Source of the DNA: [Eubacterium] saphenum
GTDB taxonomy: Bacteria; Bacillota; Clostridia; Peptostreptococcales; Anaerovoracaceae
Length of the DNA stretch: 64,000 bases
Assembly: GCA_004555725.1 (NCBI GenBank)
Contig: SFHC01000005.1
Coordinates: 1-64,000, forward strand
Reading direction: 5' to 3'
Every line of letters starts with the position of its first letter. Positions within the stretch are counted from its first letter, which is position 1. Of this stretch, positions 34,771 to 43,494 are shown one piece after another. Position numbers and translations under genes: made by a program. The notes below the pieces were generated by a model. It was not told the origin of the DNA. It saw nothing but the letters and a program-made list of their open reading frames with translations, and did not search any database.

Positions 34771-35241
34771 TTCTGGATTGATGGTGAATAAAGAGGGATT
34801 ATACGAGATATCTAGAAGTGTTTAATATTACAACGTCCGAAGCGGCACATCAGTGGATGGTGTCGCTTCGTAACTGGGAAAAATCCACAGCGGGATGTTG
34901 ATCGTGTATACAGCGGGCCTGAAATAGTAGAAAGAATTACAAAATCTTAAAAATAAGTTTTGCTCGGGCGTAATAGGCACACCTTGACATGTAAATAATA
35001 TTCTGGTAAACATTATCTAAGATATGACCAGAGTGAACTGATCATATCAATGCAATTTTCTCACAATAGAAACTCTATTTAATAAATCCAAACTCTAGCT
35101 GTTCAGAAAAGCTTGTTATCAGCTGTTCATACCTGAGCGGCTTTACGGTAAAGTAACTACTTATTTAGTCAGTGTCTACTTAGTGAGATGAATTCAATTA
35201 ATAAATAAAACGGTTTACATATTATTTAATGGGAGAGCAGT

Positions 35242-36984
35242 ATGTCGAAGCTTGTAGTCGATCAGCAATCAATAAAAGAATTATTTTCGAATAAAAAGGT
35301 AGATTTTTTAATTCCGGATTATCAGAGACCATATGCATGGGGCGATGATGAATGTGAAACACTTTGGGATGATATTTTTGAGTTTGCTTTTCCTAATAAC
35401 GATTATAGTGCTTTTGATACAGACGATGAATATTTCCTTGGGCCAATCGTTACATTTAAAAATGATGATGGAAAACTTGAAATTATAGACGGACAGCAGC
35501 GTCTTACAACACTTATGTTGCTTCTGCGAGCATTCTATTCGCATTTTGGAAGTATGCAGGATCCAAATTCAATCAGCACCAGAGAGGATATTGCTAAATG
35601 CATTTGGAAAACTGATGAATTTGGACATCCAAATACGGATAAATTGAAAATAGATTCAGAAGTTTCGACTGATGAAACGAAGGACGAATTCCTTTCTATC
35701 CTTAAGACAGGGAAAACTTCAAATGGGCAAAAAAGTAAATACGCAAAAAACTATCGTTTCTTTGAGGGAAAGATCAGTGATTTTTTGAATCATTTCCCTA
35801 CTTACTTTGCTTATCTCCCGAATCGAATTATGAATAACTGTATTCTCCTTCCAATTGAGGCAGAGTCACAGGATACAGCTCTTCGAATTTTTTCGACACT
35901 GAACGATCGAGGAAAGCCGCTCGCAGATACTGATATCTTTAAGGCACAGTTTTATAAGTATTACTCAGATCTTGGTAAAAAAGAAGATTTCATACTTAGG
36001 TGGAAGAATCTAGAATCACTTTGTGATGAAATCTTCCCATCTGTGAATGGATCTCCAATGGACGAACTCTTTACAAGGTACATGTATTATGAACGTGCCA
36101 GAATGGGAATTCGCTTGACTACTACAGAAGCGTTGAGAAAATTCTATGAACGCAATAAGTATGAGATTCTGAAACGTGAGCAGACGTTGAATGACCTCGA
36201 GACTCTTGCTGAGTTTTGGAAAGAAGTATCTGATCAGGACGATGCAATATTTTCGGATCGGATATTAAGGCGGCTGTTTGTTTTGTATTATGCTCCGAAT
36301 AGTATGTGGACGTATCTTGTTTCGGTTTATTTCATGGCGAATAAAACAGATGACAATACACTTGAAGAGGAAGCTTTCTATGAGTTTCTAAATAGAATTA
36401 CCGCGTTCATTTTTGCTTATGCTCTTGTACATCCTGGTGTTAACGCTTTGCGCACACCGACTTATCCAGAAATGATAAACATTGTAAATGGCAAGCGGGT
36501 TGAGTTTCAAAACTATAAACTTGACCGCAGTGCTATTAAGAACGCATTGGATAATTTTGCATTTACCAATGGAAGGCCGATTACAAAGTCAATGCTTGCA
36601 TGGTGGGCATTCGAAAATAACTCGCAGACTCTTATTGACGTGAATATGCGAATGGAAATTGAGCATATCTATCCTCGGAAACGACAGGAAAATGAACACG
36701 GACTCTCTGATCCTTCAAATCTTGAAACTTTAGGAAATAAGGCATTGCTGGAGAAGAACATAAATATTCGGGCATCTGATTATCGGTTTAGAGATAAGAA
36801 AAAATATTATACAGGCTTTATTACAGACTCTGGAAAAAAGAAGGAGGGGACTGCAAATGCAGAACTTCGTGGTCTTACTGTAAGAAATGACTTTACGGAG
36901 GATGATATCGTAGAGCGGACACACCGAATTAATAAATCATTTCTTCATTATTTGAAAGAGAACGATGTTTTAGACGAGGAATGA
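35242..36984 (+). CDS. DUF262/DUF1524 protein, GmrSD-like defence nuclease
   Basis: A 580-residue protein. The DUF262 (ParB-like) domain at the N-terminus carries IPDYQRPYAW near residue 24 and the hallmark DGQQR at 83-87; the C-terminal DUF1524 region has an HNH-like pattern with H475 in EHIYPRKRQ and NLETLGNKALLEKNIN near residues 492-510. Such single-chain proteins resemble type IV restriction enzymes that cut modified phage DNA. The gene is clearly more AT-rich than the flanking metabolic genes and stands in a gene-poor stretch, suggesting transfer. Confidence 0.8.
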   Translation: MSKLVVDQQSIKELFSNKKVDFLIPDYQRPYAWGDDECETLWDDIFEFAFPNNDYSAFDTDDEYFLGPIVTFKNDDGKLEIIDGQQRLTTLMLLLRAFYSHFGSMQDPNSISTREDIAKCIWKTDEFGHPNTDKLKIDSEVSTDETKDEFLSILKTGKTSNGQKSKYAKNYRFFEGKISDFLNHFPTYFAYLPNRIMNNCILLPIEAESQDTALRIFSTLNDRGKPLADTDIFKAQFYKYYSDLGKKEDFILRWKNLESLCDEIFPSVNGSPMDELFTRYMYYERARMGIRLTTTEALRKFYERNKYEILKREQTLNDLETLAEFWKEVSDQDDAIFSDRILRRLFVLYYAPNSMWTYLVSVYFMANKTDDNTLEEEAFYEFLNRITAFIFAYALVHPGVNALRTPTYPEMINIVNGKRVEFQNYKLDRSAIKNALDNFAFTNGRPITKSMLAWWAFENNSQTLIDVNMRMEIEHIYPRKRQENEHGLSDPSNLETLGNKALLEKNINIRASDYRFRDKKKYYTGFITDSGKKKEGTANAELRGLTVRNDFTEDDIVERTHRINKSFLHYLKENDVLDEE

Positions 36985-37229
36985 ACTGGAATACAAAGTC
37001 GCAAAGGGAAATGTGTGTCGGCGTTGTATAGAAGTAATATACGATATATATCCGTTACAGATGCTTGGAGAAGGGGATGACATCAGTTCTTTTTATGATA
37101 CTTTGAATATTCAAGTATCAATATGGATTGCATTGGAACAATATTAACTGGAGATTATCGTGTATCGGATGGAAGAATCTATTACGTATGTGATGTTTTA
37201 ACAATGAAAGAGAGGATATGAAGCAATAA

Positions 37230-37763
37230 ATGGGCAATTTATCGAGAATGCAGGGATCCCCTTGGCATGTAGAACGTATGGAACGCGGAGACGGGGACAA
37301 GAGACGTCATCGCAGCAGGTGCGTTCATTTTCATAAGCAAGAAAAACACTGTGACTACTATCATGGCACGTGCTTCGGATCAGCCCATTGCGGACATTAC
37401 AAAGAAGGTAATAGTAGGAATAAGAAATTTGTTGATTCGGTCAGAAAAGAGAATGATCAAGTGAAGAAAAACGACGTGTCGGGATCTGGAATAACGAGTA
37501 TTGAGATGTTTGGAGTACGCACGGGTACGGAGGAAACCCCGTTTGTTAAACGATATAGCAAAGTAACATTGCAAGCAGATAGTAAGGAGAAATTCAATAT
37601 TATCATTGTTGAAGATGGTCGTGGTGATCCATTCTCGGAACCCATGAAAGTATCTGAAACTGCTGCACTTGGTAAAGCGTTATTAAGACATAAAGAGGGT
37701 GACACAGTTCGGGTAAGGATAAATGACGAGGCAGTGAATTATGAGATCATAAAAATCAGATAA
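37230..37763 (+). CDS. Cys/His-rich protein with GreA/GreB-like C-terminal domain
   Basis: A 177-residue protein in two parts. Residues 28-60 are Cys/His-rich (RCVHFHKQEKHC, then CFGSAHCGHYK), likely a zinc site. Residues 110-177 resemble the C-terminal domain of transcript cleavage factors GreA/GreB: ETAALGKALLRHKEGDTVRV followed by a YEIIKI strand. The N-terminal coiled coil of Gre factors is missing, so cleavage activity is unlikely; binding to RNA polymerase is possible. The ribosome site (AGAGGA) is rather far from ATG 37230, so the start is uncertain. In 36985-37229 a 50-codon frame without a good start may be a decayed gene. Confidence 0.6.
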   Translation: MGNLSRMQGSPWHVERMERGDGDKRRHRSRCVHFHKQEKHCDYYHGTCFGSAHCGHYKEGNSRNKKFVDSVRKENDQVKKNDVSGSGITSIEMFGVRTGTEETPFVKRYSKVTLQADSKEKFNIIIVEDGRGDPFSEPMKVSETAALGKALLRHKEGDTVRVRINDEAVNYEIIKIR

Positions 37764-37866
37764 TTTTTTCCGCTGCGAAAGACACTTCATTTGAGTATAA
37801 ATATAAGAACGAGCAAGCTGTAAGTAACAAAAATATTAATCATCACATTTCAAAGAAGGTGTTAAC

Positions 37867-39255
37867 ATGTCCATTATTGGTGCATTCATGGTTCCCCATC
37901 CGCCGATTATTCTTGCAGAGGTCGGCAGAGGAGAGGAACATAAGATTCAGAAGACTCTGGATGCGTATATGCAGGCGGCGCGGGAGATCGCGGATCTGGA
38001 TCCGGAAACCATTGTGATATCCTCTCCGCACAACGCCATGTACTACGATTATTTCAACATATCCGGCGGAGAGCGGGCATACGGGGATTTCAGCCAGTTT
38101 CGCGCCCCGCAGGTCAGTTTCGATGTGAAATACGATGTGCAGATAATACAGTCCATCTGCAGTCAGGCAGAGCGGGCGCATTTTCCTGCCGGAACCCTTG
38201 GTACGCAGAGCGAACTGGATCACGGATTCATGATTCCGCTGTATTTTCTTAAACGTCAGGGATTTACTGATTTTGACACCGTCCGGATCGGCCTTTCCGG
38301 GATGTCGCTGAAAGACCACTATCGCCTCGGCATGATGGTGAAACAGGCAGCAGAGGAAACCGGAAAACGCGTTGTCTACATTGCCAGCGGCGATCTTTCC
38401 CATAAGACCCGCGCAGAGGGTCCGTATGGTTATGATCCGCACGGCCCGGAGTACGACAGAAGAATCATGGACGTCATGGGAAGAGCAGCGTTCGGTGAAC
38501 TGTTTGATTTCTCCGACGTGTTCTGCGAACAGGCGGCAGAATGCGGCCACCGTTCCTTTGTCATGATGGCGGGTGCCCTGGACCGGACAAAAGTTGAAGC
38601 TGCAAGGCTGTCTCATGAAGATGTATTTGGCGTTGGCTACGGGGTATGTACATTTCATGTGACTGGCGAAGATCCTTCCAGGAACTTTCTGGATCAGCAG
38701 CGTGAGAAAGAAAAACAGCATCTGGAAAAGAAAAAGGCATCGGAAGATGAGTTCGTCCGGCTTGCGCGCGCATCAGTAGAAAGCTGGGTTGCCAGCCATC
38801 AGAAAATCCAGGTGCCGGAAACTGCATCGCCCGAGCTGGCAGACAGCCGCGCAGGCGCATTTGTCACCCTTCATAAAGACAGCCGCCTGCGCGGCTGCAT
38901 CGGCACGATCCTTCCGGTCAGAGACAGCCTCGCAGAGGAAATCATAGAAAACGGCATCAGCGCTTGCTCCAGAGACCCGCGCTTCCCGGGAGTCGAGCCT
39001 TCTGAGTTGCCTGAGCTGGAATACAGTGTTGATGTTCTGGGTGACCCGGAGACAATCACTTCTGAAGATCAGCTTGACGTAAAAAAATACGGTGTAATCG
39101 TCACCAAAGGGAGCCGCAGAGGACTGCTTCTACCCAACCTCGATGGCGTTGACACCGTGGAAGAGCAAATCGCTATTGCAAAAGAAAAAGCCGGCATCGG
39201 AAAGCACGAACATGGCGTCCAGCTGGAGCGCTTCCAGGTCGTCCGCCATTACTAA
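37867..39255 (+). CDS. AmmeMemoRadiSam protein: Memo/LigB and AMMECR1 fusion
   Basis: A 462-residue two-domain protein. Residues 1-270 are a class III extradiol dioxygenase-like (LigB/MEMO) domain with MVPHPPIILAEVG at the N-terminus and YIASGDLSHKT near residue 170. Residues 288-462 are an AMMECR1 domain with the invariant LRGCIG near residue 341. Both are components of the AmmeMemoRadiSam set, usually separate genes, with the radical SAM partner encoded next. The chemistry of the system is not established. Confidence 0.92.
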   Translation: MSIIGAFMVPHPPIILAEVGRGEEHKIQKTLDAYMQAAREIADLDPETIVISSPHNAMYYDYFNISGGERAYGDFSQFRAPQVSFDVKYDVQIIQSICSQAERAHFPAGTLGTQSELDHGFMIPLYFLKRQGFTDFDTVRIGLSGMSLKDHYRLGMMVKQAAEETGKRVVYIASGDLSHKTRAEGPYGYDPHGPEYDRRIMDVMGRAAFGELFDFSDVFCEQAAECGHRSFVMMAGALDRTKVEAARLSHEDVFGVGYGVCTFHVTGEDPSRNFLDQQREKEKQHLEKKKASEDEFVRLARASVESWVASHQKIQVPETASPELADSRAGAFVTLHKDSRLRGCIGTILPVRDSLAEEIIENGISACSRDPRFPGVEPSELPELEYSVDVLGDPETITSEDQLDVKKYGVIVTKGSRRGLLLPNLDGVDTVEEQIAIAKEKAGIGKHEHGVQLERFQVVRHY

Positions 39256-39258
39256 TCT

Positions 39259-39401
39259 GCAATCCCGAAGAACAAGAGCAGGCAAACTTCGGGAATTGCG
39301 CAGAAATAAGCCGGTTCCCGAAGTCAAAAATAAAAGTTCGGGAACCTTCGATTTATAACCGCGATCCCGAAAATTAAGAGACAGATCTTTCGGGATCGCG
39401 G
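39259..39401. repeat. Three tandem hairpins sharing a TCCCGAA core
   Basis: Three stems follow each other: GCAATCCCGAAG/CTTCGGGAATTGC (39259-39299), GGTTCCCGAA/TTCGGGAACC (39313-39346) and CCGCGATCCCGAAA/TTTCGGGATCGCGG (39359-39401, 14 perfect pairs). None is followed by a convincing T run, so they look like REP-type repeats or an RNA structure between two genes of one system rather than plain terminators. Confidence 0.75.
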
Positions 39402-39466
39402 GCTTCGTATATCGTGATTCAGAAATTGAGTTTACAAGAATAATATTATGGAAAGGAGTGAGTCGG

Positions 39467-40303
39467 GTGAAATGTGAGGTTTGTTTTCATCACTGTGAGC
39501 TGAAAGATGGACAGATCGGATTCTGCCGGGTCAGGCAGTGCGCCGGCGGCAGAATCCGGTCTGTGAATTATGGGAAACTGACGGCGCTGGCGCTTGATCC
39601 GATTGAAAAGAAGCCGCTGCGCCGTTTTTATCCGGGGAGCATGATATTGTCGTGCGGGAGCTGCGGGTGCAACCTTGCGTGTGAGTTTTGTCAGAACTAT
39701 GAGATTTCTATGGCAGCAGAAGGGGATGTGCAGACGGAAATGTACACGCCTGAACGGCTGGTGGAGCTGGCGAAGGCGCTGGTGCCGCAGGGGAATATCG
39801 GGATCGCGTTTACATATAATGAGCCGCTGGTCGGATATGAATATGTGCGGGATGCGGCAGAGCTGGCGCATGGGAAGGGATTGAAAACCGTGCTGGTGAC
39901 GAACGGGACAGCAGAGCTTCCAGTGCTGGAGGAGGTTTTGCCGTATATTGACGCGATGAATATTGATCTGAAGGGATTTACGGAGGAGTATTATTCCAGG
40001 AACTGCAGGGGAAGTCTTTCGCAGGTAAAGGCGTTTATTGAGCGGGCGTGCGTGGACTGCCATGTGGAGCTGACGACGCTGATTGTACCTGCGGAAAATG
40101 ATGCGGAAGAAGAAATGGAGCAGGAGGCGGCATGGATTGCTTCGCTGAACGGAGGAAGCGGGAAGGAGATCCCGCTGCATGTAACCAGGTTTTTCCCGCG
40201 CTATCACATGTCAGACCTTCGGCCGACACCGGTGAGAACGGTGTATCATCTCGCGGAGATTGCACGGAAGAGCTTGAAGTATGTATATACGGGGAATTGC
40301 TGA
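39467..40303 (+). CDS. amrS: AmmeMemoRadiSam system radical SAM enzyme
   Basis: A 278-residue radical SAM protein with the cluster motif C68-x3-C72-x2-C75 in GCNLACEFCQN and an extra cysteine-rich start (CEVCFHHC, then GFCRVRQC). It is the AmrS-type member of the AmmeMemoRadiSam set. GTG 39467 is chosen as the start since AAAGGAG is 8 bases upstream; an in-frame GTG at 39458 overlaps that site. The partner fusion gene is 211 bases upstream, across the hairpin array. Confidence 0.9.
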   Translation: MKCEVCFHHCELKDGQIGFCRVRQCAGGRIRSVNYGKLTALALDPIEKKPLRRFYPGSMILSCGSCGCNLACEFCQNYEISMAAEGDVQTEMYTPERLVELAKALVPQGNIGIAFTYNEPLVGYEYVRDAAELAHGKGLKTVLVTNGTAELPVLEEVLPYIDAMNIDLKGFTEEYYSRNCRGSLSQVKAFIERACVDCHVELTTLIVPAENDAEEEMEQEAAWIASLNGGSGKEIPLHVTRFFPRYHMSDLRPTPVRTVYHLAEIARKSLKYVYTGNC

Positions 40304-40414
40304 TGCAATGAATATGTGGTTGTGCAAATACCCGGGAACTGGTAAAATGACAGAAAACAGGGGGAATTGGGAGATATACGGACAATAAATTGGACTAAAT
40401 GAGGATGTTTTGCG

Positions 40415-41287
40415 ATGGATATTCAGAAAGTAAAGGTATATCTCTGTGCGATTGACCGGGGAAGCCTGTCGAAGGCGGCGCGGGCGTTCGGCTACACGCC
40501 GTCCGGGGTCAGTCATATGATGCAGGCGCTGGAAGATGAAGTGGGGTTTCCGCTTTTTGTGAGGACCAAGAGGGGAATCCTTCCGACTGACGATGCACTG
40601 CGGGTTCTTCCCGGGCTGAGAAAACTCTGTGCGCAGCATGATGCAGTAGAGCTGCAGGCGGAGGAAATCCGGGATATGGACAGGGGTGCGGTGAATATTG
40701 CGTCGTATTCCAGTATCGCGAGTCAGCTCCTGCCTAAGGTCGTCGCTGCGTTTCACCGGGATTTTCCGAATATTAAAATCAATATTCGCGAGGGCGTATG
40801 GCAGGAGGTATCTAATTATCTAATCGAAAAGTGGGCGGATCTCGGGTTTTACAGCTACCGTCCGACGATCCGGAGCAGATGGGTGCCGCTGATGCAGGAC
40901 CGGATGATGGTGGCCCTTCCGCCGAACCATCCGCTGGCGGACCGAGAATCGGTATCTCTGGAAGAGCTGAAAGATGAAACGTTTATTATGCCGGCGTTTG
41001 GAATGGATCTGGATGTTATGGATGTTATGAAAGACGCAGATATAAAGCTGAACAGCATGATTACCACGCTTGAAAATTATTCTGCGATCGGTCTGGTAGA
41101 GGAGGGTGCCGGAATTCTCATCACTCAGGAATTGGTGACACGGGGAAGAACCAACCGGATCCGGCTTCTTCCGCTTAATCCGCCGATGGAAATTGAACTG
41201 GGCGTATCCGTTCCGATGGCATCTGAAATGAGGCCGCAGGTGAGAACCTTTGTGCGGTACGCAAAAGAAATGATTACAGATATGTAA
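40415..41287 (+). CDS. LysR family transcriptional regulator
   Basis: A 290-residue LysR-type regulator with the winged helix GSLSKAARAFGYTPSGVSHM at residues 14-33 and a substrate-binding domain behind it. It lies between the AmmeMemoRadiSam genes and the grd locus on the same strand, so its target is not clear. A 14-bp palindrome (41485-41498) before grdX could be a site for it or another factor. Confidence 0.9.
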   Translation: MDIQKVKVYLCAIDRGSLSKAARAFGYTPSGVSHMMQALEDEVGFPLFVRTKRGILPTDDALRVLPGLRKLCAQHDAVELQAEEIRDMDRGAVNIASYSSIASQLLPKVVAAFHRDFPNIKINIREGVWQEVSNYLIEKWADLGFYSYRPTIRSRWVPLMQDRMMVALPPNHPLADRESVSLEELKDETFIMPAFGMDLDVMDVMKDADIKLNSMITTLENYSAIGLVEEGAGILITQELVTRGRTNRIRLLPLNPPMEIELGVSVPMASEMRPQVRTFVRYAKEMITDM

Positions 41288-41292
41288 TCATT

Positions 41293-41378
41293 TTATTGTC
41301 TGCCCGTTAGACGACAACAAGGTTCCCGGGCACCCACCCGACGCTTCAGCGTCGTGGAAGGGTGGGGTTCTTATTTTT
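41293..41378 (+). ncRNA. Structured RNA candidate or complex terminator
   Basis: Right after the LysR stop, TGCCCG (41301) can pair with CGGGCA (41327), or TTGTC with GACAA inside it, and then CCCACCC (41333-41339) pairs with GGGTGGG (41360-41366) around an inner hairpin GACGC-TTCA-GCGTC, followed by TTCTTATTTTTT. The last part works as a terminator, but the multi-stem form is also like right-end RNA scaffolds of IS200/IS605 elements. No tnpB or tnpA is nearby, so this could be a remnant. The call is uncertain. Confidence 0.4.
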
Positions 41379-41418
41379 TGAAAACAAAGGCTGTCACATA
41401 TTTTCACCTCTGAATGTT

Positions 41419-41461
41419 GCTGCGAGCAGTATCTTTATACTGCCTGCGGCATATTTTTTTA
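41419..41461 (+). terminator. Second terminator before grdX
   Basis: TGCTGCGAGCAGTAT pairs with ATACTGCCTGCGGCA around CTTT and is followed by TATTTTTTTAT. It isolates the grd locus from upstream transcription. Confidence 0.8.
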
Positions 41462-41484
41462 TGCTTGCTTGATGCAGATGTGAA

Positions 41485-41498
41485 GAATATGCATATTC
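41485..41498. promoter_or_regulatory. Palindrome upstream of grdX
   Basis: GAATATGCATATTC is a perfect 14-bp palindrome 93 bases before the grdX start, a possible operator. Confidence 0.4.
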
Positions 41499-41590
41499 AA
41501 TATGAAACAGTTTCGCTATCGCAAAACGTAATAGTATGTTAATGTATTGTCAGATAGAAGATACAGTACGCGGCAGAGAGGAGGCACAGC

Positions 41591-42010
41591 ATGCGGTATC
41601 GGATCATCACCAACAATCGCAAGGCAAGGAATGCGTTTGCGGGTATCCATAATCTGGAGGTGGTTTTTCTGGAGGGCGAGGGTTACCGGGATGTCCTGGT
41701 AGAAGTCCGCTCGCTGGTTCAGCAGGGATGGCACTTAATCACACATCCGCTGGCGAGCAACCTCAAGCCGATGCAGTGTCCGTATAAAACAGTGATTGTA
41801 TCAGAATCAGAATGTGCGGGAACATTCCTTGAAGATGAAGAGATGATCGAACGCAGCATTGAGGCCGTGGACAAACTGACCGGGGGAAGAATCGAACTTC
41901 CGGACTGGCCGGAAAAGATCCTGTCCGATTATCAGACGGTTGATCTTGCTGTTGTGAAATCTGCGATGGAGCGGTCACTGCTGCAGCAGAACATTTCTGC
42001 GGGACGGTAG
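41591..42010 (+). CDS. grdX: GrdX family protein
   Basis: A 139-residue protein of the GrdX family, encoded in glycine reductase gene clusters and of unknown biochemical role. The opening ITNNRKARNAFAG and the central GWHLITHPLASNLKP block are family-like. It has a GAGAGGAGG site and precedes the component B pro-subunit gene by 172 AT-rich bases. Confidence 0.85.
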   Translation: MRYRIITNNRKARNAFAGIHNLEVVFLEGEGYRDVLVEVRSLVQQGWHLITHPLASNLKPMQCPYKTVIVSESECAGTFLEDEEMIERSIEAVDKLTGGRIELPDWPEKILSDYQTVDLAVVKSAMERSLLQQNISAGR

Positions 42011-42182
42011 CTGGCTGCCGCAGCGAGGGCAAAGGCTTCCCTTGCAAGGAGATATTTGTCGTAAAATAATATACAAAATATTCATAATCATATGATATAT
42101 AAACGCGTTTAAATAATATTAGTGATCACTGCAACGGGAAAATGCAAAATAGGAAAAATGCAGAATCAGGAGGTGCTGAGTT

Positions 42183-43469
42183 ATGAAACTCGAGCTTGGA
42201 AAAGTCCATGTGCAGGACGTCCGATTTGGAGAAAAAACAGAAATTCGGGACAAGGTGCTGTACATTCAGGCAGAAGAACTGGAACAGGAAATCTTGAAAG
42301 ATGACCGGCTTCAAGGCTGCAAAGTGGAGCTGGCAAAGCCGGGAGAATCGGTGCGAATCACACCGGTAAAGGATGTTATAGAGCCGCGGCTGAAGATGGA
42401 CAGCGATAGCTGCGTATTCCCGGGAATAATGGGAAAGGTAAAGGAAGTAGGCAGCGGAACGACGTACTGCATGGACGGCGTCTGTGTTGTCACGGTCGGA
42501 AAGATCGTCGGCTTTCAGGAGGGCGTCATCGATATGAGCGGTCCGGCGGCAGAATACTGCCCGTTTTCTCAGACGCTGAATGTCTGCATCGTCATGGAGC
42601 CTGTGGATGGCCTGGAAACTCATGTCTATGAGGCGGCCGGAAGAATGGCAGGGCTGACTGCTGCGACGTATCTTGCAAAGACGCTCGCCGATCAGGTGCC
42701 GGACGAGGTAGAGACGTATGAGACCAAGCCGCTTCTGGAGCAGGCGGCGCAGTACCCGGATCTTCCGAAAGTGGGATATATCCACATGCTGCAGTCTCAG
42801 GGACTTCTTCACGATACCTATTACTACGGCGTTGATGCCAAGCAGATCGTGCCGACGGTGATGTATCCGACAGAAATCTTTGACGGAGCAATTGTGTCCG
42901 GAAACTGCGTAGCTCCGTGCGATAAGGTGACAACGTATCATCATGAACACAACCCGGTTATCGAGGATTTATATAAGCAGCACGGAAAAACACTGAACTT
43001 CATGGGTGTTATTCTGACCAACGAGAATGTATTTCTGATGGATAAGGAGCGCCACTCCGATATGACCGCCAAACTCTGTGAATATCTGGGTCTGGACGGC
43101 GTACTTCTCACAGAAGAGGGATACGGAAATCCGGATACCGACCTGATGATGAATTGCCGGAAAGTATCGCAGAAGGGCGTCAAGGTCGTCATTATCACGG
43201 ACGAGTTCCCGGGACGCGACGGAAAGTCGTACTCTCTTGCAGACGTCTGCGATGAGGCAGACACCATGATTTCATGCGGAAACGGAAATATTGTCATTCA
43301 TTTTCCTGCCATGGACCGCGTGATCGGGACCCAGGAATTCATCGAGATGCAGATCGGCGGCTGGGTCGGCTGCAAGGATGAGGACGGCGGATTTGACGCA
43401 GAAATTCAGATCATCATCGCGTCAACAATCGCGAACGGCTTTAACCGCCTCTGCGCCAGAGGATTTTAG
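42183..43469 (+). CDS. grdE: Glycine/sarcosine/betaine reductase component B, alpha/beta pro-subunit
   Basis: A 428-residue pro-protein of the GrdE/GrdG/GrdI type. The cleavage cysteine C242 in SGNCVAPCDK is at the position known for GrdE; self-cleavage there makes the alpha and beta chains and a pyruvoyl group that binds the amino-acid substrate. It works with the selenoprotein subunit encoded next. Which substrate (glycine, sarcosine, betaine or another amine) cannot be decided from the sequence, so the symbol is provisional. Confidence 0.9.
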   Translation: MKLELGKVHVQDVRFGEKTEIRDKVLYIQAEELEQEILKDDRLQGCKVELAKPGESVRITPVKDVIEPRLKMDSDSCVFPGIMGKVKEVGSGTTYCMDGVCVVTVGKIVGFQEGVIDMSGPAAEYCPFSQTLNVCIVMEPVDGLETHVYEAAGRMAGLTAATYLAKTLADQVPDEVETYETKPLLEQAAQYPDLPKVGYIHMLQSQGLLHDTYYYGVDAKQIVPTVMYPTEIFDGAIVSGNCVAPCDKVTTYHHEHNPVIEDLYKQHGKTLNFMGVILTNENVFLMDKERHSDMTAKLCEYLGLDGVLLTEEGYGNPDTDLMMNCRKVSQKGVKVVIITDEFPGRDGKSYSLADVCDEADTMISCGNGNIVIHFPAMDRVIGTQEFIEMQIGGWVGCKDEDGGFDAEIQIIIASTIANGFNRLCARGF

Positions 43470-43494
43470 GGACAAAGGGAGAAGGTGCAAAATC

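Noticed and set aside
41293..41378. A complete IS605-type mobile element
   Set aside because: No tnpA or tnpB frame exists within several kilobases; only a scaffold-like hairpin remains.
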